A stretch of 30,518 nt of DNA from the NCBI GenBank assembly GCA_046733295.1, contig JBKPOY010000043.1:1-30518 (forward strand), in the 5' to 3' direction. This document shows, in pieces, positions 1-6,197 of this stretch; within the stretch, counting starts at the first letter, position 1; every line of letters starts with the position of its first letter. The DNA is from 13-2-20CM-68-14 sp046733295 (lineage in GTDB: Bacteria; Actinomycetota; Thermoleophilia; Gaiellales; Gaiellaceae). The position numbers and the translations under genes were made by a program. The notes beneath the pieces were generated by a model. It saw only the letters and a program-made list of their open reading frames with translations. It did not search any database and was not told the origin of the DNA.

Positions 1-78
1 GTCGAGGCGATCGCACACGCCCAGCCCGAGATCTCCGTCTCGCTGCAGGAACGCATCGGTGAAGCGCGCGCGAGCTGA
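1..78 (+). CDS. C-terminal fragment of probable carbamoyl-phosphate synthase large subunit
   Basis: An open frame enters from the left edge and gives 25 residues ending in SVSLQERIGEARAS before a TGA at 76-78. The ending resembles the short tail after the regulatory domain of CarB, where a ...(V)xSLQE... motif is common. The immediately following pyrK and pyrD fit a pyrimidine operon in which carB precedes pyrK. Its last 20 bp overlap the pyrK start, indicating translational coupling. With only 25 residues visible, the identity rests mainly on context, so the symbol is left blank. Confidence 0.5.
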   Translation, partial: VEAIAHAQPEISVSLQERIGEARAS

Positions 79-745
79 GGTCCTCGGCGCGGAGCCGGTC
101 GGCCCGTACACCCTGCTCCGGATCCGCCGCGGTGGGCTCAAGCCCGGGATTCCAGGCCAGTTCTTCATGCTGGAGGCGGCGGGACGGCCGCTGCCGCGCC
201 CGATGAGCGTCTGTCTGGCGCCGCCGGGGGAGCTCGCCTTCCTGATCGACCCCATCGGCCCCGGCACGCGCGCGCTCTGCGGGCTCGAGCGAGGCGCCGA
301 CCTCGGCGTCCTCGGCCCGCTCGGCAACGGGTACGACCTCGAAGTCGAGAGCCCCCTCCTGGTTGGCGGCGGCATCGGCGTGGCGCCGCTTCCGTATCTC
401 TCCGATGCGCTGGGCCACCCGCCGGCGCTGCTCGGCTTCCGCAGCGACCGGCACGCCGAGGCGGCCCGCCTCGTCCCGAACGCCGAGGTCGTCGTGGAGC
501 CGCAGCTCGTGACGGAACCGCTCCGAGACTTCGTAACAGACTGTTACAAGGTTTTGGCGTGCGGCCCCGAGCCCATGCTCCGGGCGGTCGCCGACCTGGT
601 CCCGGACGCGCAGCTCGCCTGGGAGGCGCCGATGGCGTGCGGGTACGGGGCTTGCTACGGGTGCGCGGTGGAAATCGACGGTGAGCTCAAGCGCCTCTGC
701 GTGGAGGGGCCCGTGCTCGCGTCGGAGGCGGTCGCAGCCGAGTGA
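59..745 (+). CDS. pyrK: Dihydroorotate dehydrogenase electron-transfer subunit PyrK
   Basis: This is the FAD and [2Fe-2S] subunit that passes electrons from the class 1B dihydroorotate dehydrogenase PyrD to NAD+ in the cytosol. The 228-residue length is slightly below the usual 250-260. Visible signatures are the FAD-binding RPMS motif (residues 47-50), the glycine-rich GGGIG nucleotide loop (103-107), a CGPEPML segment typical of ferredoxin reductase folds, and the iron-sulphur cluster cysteines C194, C199, C202 and C214 in the order C-X4-C-X2-C-X11-C. The start is the GTG at 59, overlapping the upstream frame by 20 bp. No better start lies nearby, because the RARAEVLG strand should be the first beta strand. 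Its stop overlaps the pyrD GTG by 4 bp, so the two subunits are translationally coupled. Confidence 0.93.
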   Translation: MKRARAEVLGAEPVGPYTLLRIRRGGLKPGIPGQFFMLEAAGRPLPRPMSVCLAPPGELAFLIDPIGPGTRALCGLERGADLGVLGPLGNGYDLEVESPLLVGGGIGVAPLPYLSDALGHPPALLGFRSDRHAEAARLVPNAEVVVEPQLVTEPLRDFVTDCYKVLACGPEPMLRAVADLVPDAQLAWEAPMACGYGACYGCAVEIDGELKRLCVEGPVLASEAVAAE

Positions 746-1632
746 GACTCCTCAATGCCAGCGGTTGCCTCGACGCGCTCGCGGCGCCGGAGGTCGCCCG
801 CTCGCTGGACCTGTTCGTGACGAAGACCGTCACGCCGCTGCCCCGGGAGGGCAACGCGCCCGTGCGGATCGCAGAAATCGAGCATGGAATGCTGAACTCG
901 ATCGGCCTCGCCAACCCCGGGATCGACCACTTCGTCTCGCATACCCTGCCGCGGCTCGGCGAGCTCGGCGTGCCGATCTGGGTCTCCGTCGGCGGTTTCG
1001 CCGAGTCCGACTACGCCGACCTCTGCGACCGCCTGGACGATTGCCCTGACGTCGACGCGATCGAACTCAACGTCTCGTGCCCCAACGTCGAGGACGTCCC
1101 CGCGAGCGTGGGGGCGATCGTGGCGGCCGCGAAGGCGGCCACACGGAAGCCGATCTACACCAAGCTCTCGCCGGCCACGGCCGACATTGGCGCTGTCGCG
1201 TGCGCGGCTCGAGACGGCGGCAGCGACGGGCTCTCCCTGGTGAACACCATTCTCGGGCTGGCGCTCGACGAACGGACGCTCGGCCCGAAGCTCTCGCGCA
1301 GCCGGGGCGGGCTCTCGGGGCCCGCGCTCAAGCCGATCGCACTCGCCGCCGTCTACGCCTGCTACGAGGCGACCGGGCTACCGATCGTCGGTATGGGTGG
1401 AATCGCGAGCGGCCGGGACGCGCTCGAGTTCCTCGCTGCGGGCGCGAGCGACGTCGCAATCGGCACGGTTCTCTTCTCCGACCCCGGAGCGCCGACCCGC
1501 ATCAGGCGGGAATTGCAGGCGGAATTGGCGAAGCTGGCCGTTGACTCACCTGACAACGCAACCGGGCTTGCACACGCCGCGCACTCGTTCGCAGAGACCC
1601 CGCCGAGGCGGGATACATCGTTGCCCGTTTAG
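742..1632 (+). CDS. pyrD: Dihydroorotate dehydrogenase, class 1B catalytic subunit PyrD
   Basis: Oxidises dihydroorotate to orotate on an FMN-containing TIM barrel and pairs with PyrK. At 296 residues it is normal for class 1B. The catalytic cysteine is visible as C113 in the NVSCPN loop, the diagnostic base of class 1 enzymes. K141 in TKLSP, the SLVNT segment (residues 165-169) and the phosphate-binding GMGGI loop (217-221) are present. The start GTG at 742 overlaps the pyrK stop (GTGA). The last ~25 residues are low-complexity and not recognisably part of the barrel. A small GC hairpin sits inside the 3' end at 1598-1612. The gene is followed not by pyrF but by a new promoter and mihF. Confidence 0.95.
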   Translation: MRLLNASGCLDALAAPEVARSLDLFVTKTVTPLPREGNAPVRIAEIEHGMLNSIGLANPGIDHFVSHTLPRLGELGVPIWVSVGGFAESDYADLCDRLDDCPDVDAIELNVSCPNVEDVPASVGAIVAAAKAATRKPIYTKLSPATADIGAVACAARDGGSDGLSLVNTILGLALDERTLGPKLSRSRGGLSGPALKPIALAAVYACYEATGLPIVGMGGIASGRDALEFLAAGASDVAIGTVLFSDPGAPTRIRRELQAELAKLAVDSPDNATGLAHAAHSFAETPPRRDTSLPV

Positions 1633-1666
1633 AAAATATCCTGCAAAAAAGCATCTTTCATGGGGT

Positions 1667-1694
1667 TTGACGGCCTCTCGTGACTTGTTAGTAT
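1667..1694 (+). promoter_or_regulatory. Probable sigma-70-type promoter for mihF, leaderless start
   Basis: TTGACG at 1667-1672 and TAGTAT at 1689-1694 are separated by 16 bp. TG at 1686-1687 makes an extended -10 (TGtTAGTAT). Transcription would begin near 1701-1702, essentially at the GTG start of mihF (1704), so the mRNA would carry almost no 5' leader. The local sequence is clearly AT-richer than the flanking genes. Confidence 0.7.
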
Positions 1695-1703
1695 GCGGCG
1701 TCC

Positions 1704-2033
1704 GTGCCAGCGCTCAAGACTCAGGCCCAGGCACCCCTCCGCTCGCTTGATCAGCGCATGGAAGCTCTCAAGCGGGCGAACGACATCCGGGTTCGCCGCG
1801 CGCAGCTGAAGAAAGACCTGAAGACAGGCTCCGCGAACATCGACGACATCCTGCGCGATCCGCCGGAGTACGTCTCGACGGCGAAGGTCTTCGACATCCT
1901 GATGGCCGTGCCCAAGTTCGGCCGTGTCAAGGCCGCGCGCTTCCTGAACCAGTGCCGGATCAGCCAGTCGAAGACCGTTGGAGGCCTGTCTGAGCGCCAG
2001 CGCACCGAGCTCATCGGGCTCTTCAACCGGTAA
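1704..2033 (+). CDS. mihF: Integration host factor, actinobacterial type (mIHF)
   Basis: A 109-residue basic nucleoid-associated DNA-binding protein of the actinobacterial mIHF/sIHF family, unrelated to the proteobacterial IHF heterodimer. The N-terminal helix is rich in Arg/Lys (ANDIRVRRAQLKKDLKTG). It is followed by an S13-like helix-two-turn-helix region, recognisable from the VFDILMAVPKFGRVKAARFL stretch, where VPxxGxVKA is the usual core. The family normally starts with ~100-105 residues, matching this length. Placement directly before gmk and rpoZ is the conserved actinobacterial order. The start is the GTG 10 bp downstream of a good -10 element, so translation is probably leaderless. 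Its 3' end overlaps the start chosen for gmk by 56 bp. Confidence 0.9.
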   Translation: MPALKTQAQAPLRSLDQRMEALKRANDIRVRRAQLKKDLKTGSANIDDILRDPPEYVSTAKVFDILMAVPKFGRVKAARFLNQCRISQSKTVGGLSERQRTELIGLFNR

Positions 2034-2622
2034 GCGCCCCCCGGTCTTCGTCGTCACCGGCACGTCCGGCGAGGGGAAGAGCACCCTCGCACGGCGCCTG
2101 CTCGAACGCGTCCCTGAGCTGGTGCTCGCAGTCTCGGCGACGACGCGGGAGCGACGGCCCGGGGAGGAAAACGGTCGCGAGTACTACTTCCTCTCCGACG
2201 ACGAGTTCAACCGGAAGCTTGCGGCCGACGACTTCCTCGAGTACGTGCGGCTCCCTTGGGGCGAAGGCCGCCGTTCGGGGACACTCTGGTCGGAGCTGGA
2301 GCGCATCACCGGAGACGGACGGCCCGTCCTGCTCGAGCTCGAGACGGGCGGCGCCCTGGCCGTCCGCGATCGGATTCCCGGCAGCGTGACGATCTTCATC
2401 ACGGCGCCGAGCGAGGAGGAGCTCGAGCGCCGGCTGCGGGCGCGCGGCACCGAAAGCGAGGACGAGATCGAAGAGCGGGTCGCGAAGGCGCTCGAGCAGC
2501 GGAAGCTCGCCGGAGAGTTCACGTACACGATCGTCAACGACGACCTCGAGACGGCGGTGGACGAGCTCGAAGCCGTGGTTCGAAAGGAGATCGCGGCCGC
2601 AGGTAGCATTCCTGGACCGTGA
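1978..2622 (+). CDS. gmk: Guanylate kinase, divergent GMP-binding region
   Basis: Phosphorylates GMP to GDP with ATP. The P-loop G28-TSGE-GKST-36, the SATTRERRPGE segment (residues 53-63), the REYYF strand and the lid-type RLRARGTES region are all family signatures, and the ending has the usual VNDDLE. Length is 214 residues from the TTG at 1978, but the first ~18 residues (Ser-rich) are unlikely to be functional. No ATG or GTG exists between there and the first strand (VFVVTG), so the start is uncertain and heavily overlaps mihF. The canonical Tyr-Gly-Thr of the GMP site reads Ser-Gly-Thr (100-102) within an unusual WGEGRRSGTL segment, and the usual Asp of the following strand reads Glu (LELE, near residue 120). 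Coupled to rpoZ by a 4-bp overlap. Confidence 0.87.
   Translation: MEACLSASAPSSSGSSTGKRPPVFVVTGTSGEGKSTLARRLLERVPELVLAVSATTRERRPGEENGREYYFLSDDEFNRKLAADDFLEYVRLPWGEGRRSGTLWSELERITGDGRPVLLELETGGALAVRDRIPGSVTIFITAPSEEELERRLRARGTESEDEIEERVAKALEQRKLAGEFTYTIVNDDLETAVDELEAVVRKEIAAAGSIPGP
2604..2609 (+). promoter_or_regulatory. Possible -10 element for rpoZ
   Basis: TAGCAT lies 9 nt before the rpoZ GTG, the same spacing seen at mihF. It sits inside the 3' end of gmk. No convincing -35 hexamer was found, so it is proposed only as an internal leaderless promoter. Confidence 0.35.
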
Positions 2623-2849
2623 TCCATCCTCGAATCGACGAACTGCTCGACAACGTCGACTCCCGCTACGCGCTGGTGATCGTCGCGGCGAAGCGCGCCC
2701 GGCAGATCAACAACTACCATCACCAGCTCGGCGAAGGGACGTTCGACCAGTTCTTGCCGCCGCTGATCGAGTCGCGCTCGAAGAACTACCTGACGATGGC
2801 GCTCGAAGAGACGGCCGACGGCAAGATCAAGTACGCCTACAAGAAGTAG
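2619..2849 (+). CDS. rpoZ: DNA-directed RNA polymerase omega subunit
   Basis: Small (76-residue) RNA polymerase assembly subunit that clamps the beta-prime C-terminus. The diagnostic block is SRYALVIVAAKRARQIN (residues 15-31), followed by the LTMALEETADGKIKY ending that corresponds to the usual xxAlxEIxxGKI motif. The start is the GTG overlapping the gmk stop (GTGA). Gene order gmk-rpoZ-coaBC is widely conserved in Actinobacteria and Firmicutes. Length is on the short side but complete. Confidence 0.93.
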   Translation: MIHPRIDELLDNVDSRYALVIVAAKRARQINNYHHQLGEGTFDQFLPPLIESRSKNYLTMALEETADGKIKYAYKK

Positions 2850-2890
2850 CGCGGCGCCATCCCGCTTCGCGCTGAGGGCACAATGTGCCG

Positions 2891-4048
2891 ATGGCGCGCG
2901 TGCTTCAAGGCGTGACCGGCGGGATTGCTGCCTACAAGGCTGCAGAGCTGACGCGCCTGCTCGTCAAGGCCGGGCACGAGGTGACGCCGATCCTCACGGA
3001 CGAGGCCCAGTCGTTCGTGACCGCCAAGACGTTCGCGGCCCTGGCGCGCCGCGAGGCTCCACGGGAGCTCTATCCGCATCTCGTCGAGGCCGATCTGCTC
3101 GTGATCGCCCCGCTTTCTGCCAACACGCTCGCGAAGCTGGCGCACGGGCTCGCCGATAACGTCCTCACCCAGACCGCGCTCGGGTTCGACGGGCCGGTGC
3201 TCGCGGCGCCGGCCATGAGCCCCCGCATGTGGGCGCACCGCGCGACGGTCGCCAACGTCGCGCTGCTTCGCGAGCGGGGCATTGTCCTCGTCGGCCCTGA
3301 CGAGGGCGAGCTGGCCGAAGGCGGGTTCGGCGTCGGCCGGATGAGCGAACCTGAGGACGTGTTCGACCGGGTCGAGACCGTGCTCGCCCGGCTCGGCCAG
3401 CTGGCCGGCAAGCGGGTCGTCGTCAGCGCGGGCGGGACGCGGGAGCCGCTCGACGCCGTCCGTTTTCTCGGCAACCGATCGTCCGGGCGGATGGGCGTGG
3501 CGCTCGCCGAGGAGGCGCGCCTGCGGGGAGCCGACGTGACGCTCGTCGCCGCGAATCTCTCCGTTCCACCGCCGGGAAAGGTTGAGCTCGTGCCGGCGGC
3601 GACGGCAGCGGAGCTCGAGCGCGAGGTGCTCGCGCGCGCGGACGCCGACGTGGTCGTGATGGCTGCGGCGGTCGCCGACTACCGACCCGCACGCCCGAGC
3701 GCCGAGAAGCGTCCGAAGGACGGCGCTCGCTGGACGGTCGAGCTCGAGCCGACGCCTGATGTCCTGCTCGAGCTCGGTGCCCGCCGGCGCTCGGGCCAGG
3801 TTCTGATCGGCTTCGCCGCGGATCGAGGGGAGAGGGGCCTCGAACGGGCGCGCGCGAAGCTGGCGGCGAAGCGCTCCGACCTGATCGTCTTCAACGACGT
3901 GGCTCGAGACGACATCGGCTTCGACGCGGCCGCGAACGAGGTGGTGCTCGTCTCCGAAACCGGGGAGCGGACGGTTTCGAAGAACGCGAAGGAGCGCATC
4001 GCCTGCGAGATCATTGACGAGGTCGTGAACATGGTGGACGAGCGCTGA
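2891..4048 (+). CDS. coaBC: Bifunctional phosphopantothenoylcysteine decarboxylase / phosphopantothenate-cysteine ligase
   Basis: Carries out two consecutive steps of coenzyme A synthesis. The N-terminal flavoprotein (CoaC) domain shows GGIAAYK (residues 10-16), the catalytic His (H63 in LYPHLVEADLLVIAP) and the ANTLAKLA stretch. The C-terminal CoaB ligase domain starts near residue 173 and shows AGGTREPLDAVRFLGNRSSG, its dimer and nucleotide signature, plus EKRPKDG and LIVFNDV. The Asn expected in the PxMNxxMW substrate clamp reads Ser (S110, PAMSPRMW). A CACAAT hexamer 6 nt before the ATG suggests a leaderless start. An in-frame GTG at 2885 with GAGGG six nt upstream is an alternative. Ends in a 1-nt TGATG overlap with the MoxR gene. 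Confidence 0.93.
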   Translation: MARVLQGVTGGIAAYKAAELTRLLVKAGHEVTPILTDEAQSFVTAKTFAALARREAPRELYPHLVEADLLVIAPLSANTLAKLAHGLADNVLTQTALGFDGPVLAAPAMSPRMWAHRATVANVALLRERGIVLVGPDEGELAEGGFGVGRMSEPEDVFDRVETVLARLGQLAGKRVVVSAGGTREPLDAVRFLGNRSSGRMGVALAEEARLRGADVTLVAANLSVPPPGKVELVPAATAAELEREVLARADADVVVMAAAVADYRPARPSAEKRPKDGARWTVELEPTPDVLLELGARRRSGQVLIGFAADRGERGLERARAKLAAKRSDLIVFNDVARDDIGFDAAANEVVLVSETGERTVSKNAKERIACEIIDEVVNMVDER

Positions 4049-5010
4049 TGGACGACCCGATCCGGGCAGCCACGCACGCCGAGCCGGCGGAGGCTGTGCG
4101 GCGCGTGGTCGAGAACCTCGGTCACGTCGTCCACGCGCCGGCGGAGACGCTCGAGCTTACGGTCCTCTGCCTGCTCGCCGAGGGTCACCTGATCGTCGAG
4201 GACTTGCCCGGGGTGGGAAAGACCACGCTCGCGAAGGCGCTCGCGCGCTCGGTCGATTGCTCCTTCTCGCGGCTGCAATTCACGCCCGACCTCCTGCCCT
4301 CGGATGTCACGGGGGTGAGCGTCTTCGACCAGCGCTCCAACGAGTTCGAGTTCAGGCCCGGGCCCGTCTTCGCCAACCTGCTCCTCGTCGACGAGATCAA
4401 CCGCGCCTCGCCGAAGACGCAGGCGGCGCTGCTCGAGTGCATGCAGGAGAACCAGGTCACCGTCGACGGCAACACCTACGAGCTCGGACGCCCGTTCATG
4501 GTGATGGCGACGCAGAATCCGGTCGAGTACGAGGGAACGTACCCGCTCCCGGAGGCGCAGCTCGACCGCTTCACGATGCGTCTCGCGATCGGCTACCCGC
4601 CGCTCGCGGAAGAGGCCCGCATGCTCACCGAGCAGACGGTCGACCCGCCGCTGGAGACGCTCGAGCCGGTGACGTCGGGAGCAGACGTGGTCGCCCTCGT
4701 CGACCAGGCGCGCGAGATCTTCGTCGAGGAGAGCGTCAATCGCTACGTCGTCGCCTTGCTCCGCGCGACCCGCGGCGACGAGCGGCTCTACGTGGGCGCG
4801 AGCCCGCGCTCGGGGATCGCGTTGCTGCGCGTGGCCAAAGCGCGTGCGCTCGCCACGGGCCGCGAGTTCGTGGAGCCCGACGACGTCAAGGCTGTCGCCG
4901 AGCCCGTCCTCGCGCACCGACTCGTGCTCGCTCCCGAAGCGCGCTCCGCCGGCCAGACACCGGCCGAGCTCGTGCGCGACGCGCTCGAACGGACTCCCGT
5001 CCCGGTATGA
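4048..5010 (+). CDS. MoxR-family AAA+ ATPase
   Basis: A 320-residue cytosolic MoxR-type chaperone ATPase, a family thought to remodel or mature partner complexes; genes of this type are nearly always next to DUF58 proteins, as here. Visible motifs are Walker A (LPGVGKTTLAKA, residues 53-64), Walker B (LLLVDEINRA, 111-120), sensor 1 (MATQNP, 153-158) and the EAQLDRF arginine-finger region (169-175), ending in the small helical lid domain. The ATG begins on the last base of the coaBC stop and its own stop overlaps the DUF58 ATG by 4 bp (ATGA), so the module is translated as a coupled set. The substrate is unknown. Confidence 0.94.
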   Translation: MDDPIRAATHAEPAEAVRRVVENLGHVVHAPAETLELTVLCLLAEGHLIVEDLPGVGKTTLAKALARSVDCSFSRLQFTPDLLPSDVTGVSVFDQRSNEFEFRPGPVFANLLLVDEINRASPKTQAALLECMQENQVTVDGNTYELGRPFMVMATQNPVEYEGTYPLPEAQLDRFTMRLAIGYPPLAEEARMLTEQTVDPPLETLEPVTSGADVVALVDQAREIFVEESVNRYVVALLRATRGDERLYVGASPRSGIALLRVAKARALATGREFVEPDDVKAVAEPVLAHRLVLAPEARSAGQTPAELVRDALERTPVPV

Positions 5011-6197
5011 CGCACCGCGGCCGTGCGCTGCTCGGTCTCGGTCTTCTGACCTACGTCGTGGCGCGGGCCTTCGCGGCGAAGCCGCTCTACCCGGCCGCGA
5101 TCGGATTGCTCTTCGTCGTCGCGCTGGGCTGGTTCTGGGTCCGGCTCGGGCGTGGGCCGATGCGGCTCCGTCGCGAGATCGCTACCGAGAACCGTCTCGA
5201 GGGAGAGGACGTCCTGGTCTCGCTCGAGCTCGAGCACACGGCCACGGTGCCGCCTGCGTCGCTGGTCGTCGTCGAGCACGTCAGCGGCCTCGGCGAGCGC
5301 CGGACGCCGCTCGAGGCTCGACACGGCCAGTACACGCTCAAGGCCCTCCGGCGCGGCCGTTACGCCTTCGCCGAGGTGCGGGCCGTGATCGAGGATGCGT
5401 TCGGGCTCCAGCGCGCCGAGGTGCCGCTGGGCTCCGCGTCGACCCTTCTCGTCTACCCGCGGCTCGTGGAGCTCGAACGGCTCTTCTCGGAGGGCGGGAC
5501 GTTCGCCCAGGACGGCCGTCGGCTGCTCCTGCGGCGTCCGAGCGGCTTCGACCTGCACAGCGTGCGCGAGTACGAGCAGGGAGAGTCGCTTCGCAAGGTG
5601 CACTGGCGCTCGACCGCCAAGCGGGGCGAGCTGATGGTCAAGGAGCTCGAGGATGCACCCCGCGACGAGGTCGCGGTGTTGCTCGACGCGGAAGGGGGCG
5701 CAGGCCAGGAGGCGTTCGACGTGCAGGTTCGGGCGGCCGGCTCGATCCTCCTCGCGCAGGTCCGACGTGGCCGGCGCGCCGTTCTCCTCGTCAACGGCGC
5801 GCGCCGCACCACCCAGCGGGTCCACTCGTTCGAGACGGACTGGCAGCCGGCCTACGACCTGCTCGCAGCCGCCGAGCCGGACGGGGTGACGCCCGTCGCG
5901 GCGCTCCTCGGTGACGACGAAGGCGCCGCGGCGAGGGCCCGCGAGCTGACCGTCGTCACGGCGACGCTCACCCACCAGCTGGTCGAACGCCTGCTCCAGC
6001 GGATGCTCGGCCAGCGGCAGGCAGCGCTCGTGTTCGTCGATCCGGTGACGTTCGCCCCCGGCCGGGTCGAGGCGCCCCGCCGCCCGGAGCTGCTGCGCCT
6101 CCAGGCCGCGGGCATGCCGGTCGCGATCGTCGGCCGAGGCGACGAGCTCCAGACGAAGCTCGGAGCCGCGTCGCTGGTTAGGGCGGCCGGTGGCTAG
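5007..6197 (+). CDS. DUF58 domain membrane protein
   Basis: A 396-residue protein with two N-terminal membrane segments (about residues 8-26 and 29-46), then a beta-rich exposed stretch and a DUF58 domain. The DUF58 signature is the SVREYEQGESLRKVHWRSTA block followed by KRGELMVKELE. After it comes a von Willebrand A-like region (EVAVLLDAEGG). DUF58 proteins accompany MoxR ATPases and are inferred to be their partners at the membrane. The start is the ATG at 5007 overlapping the moxR stop; the open frame extends further upstream but that part is antisense-like shadow inside moxR. Its end overlaps the transglutaminase start by 8 bp. Confidence 0.9.
   Translation: MTHRGRALLGLGLLTYVVARAFAAKPLYPAAIGLLFVVALGWFWVRLGRGPMRLRREIATENRLEGEDVLVSLELEHTATVPPASLVVVEHVSGLGERRTPLEARHGQYTLKALRRGRYAFAEVRAVIEDAFGLQRAEVPLGSASTLLVYPRLVELERLFSEGGTFAQDGRRLLLRRPSGFDLHSVREYEQGESLRKVHWRSTAKRGELMVKELEDAPRDEVAVLLDAEGGAGQEAFDVQVRAAGSILLAQVRRGRRAVLLVNGARRTTQRVHSFETDWQPAYDLLAAAEPDGVTPVAALLGDDEGAAARARELTVVTATLTHQLVERLLQRMLGQRQAALVFVDPVTFAPGRVEAPRRPELLRLQAAGMPVAIVGRGDELQTKLGAASLVRAAGG

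Noticed and set aside
1598..1612. Terminator at the pyrD 3' end
   Set aside because: Only a 5-bp GC stem inside the coding end, without a T-tract.
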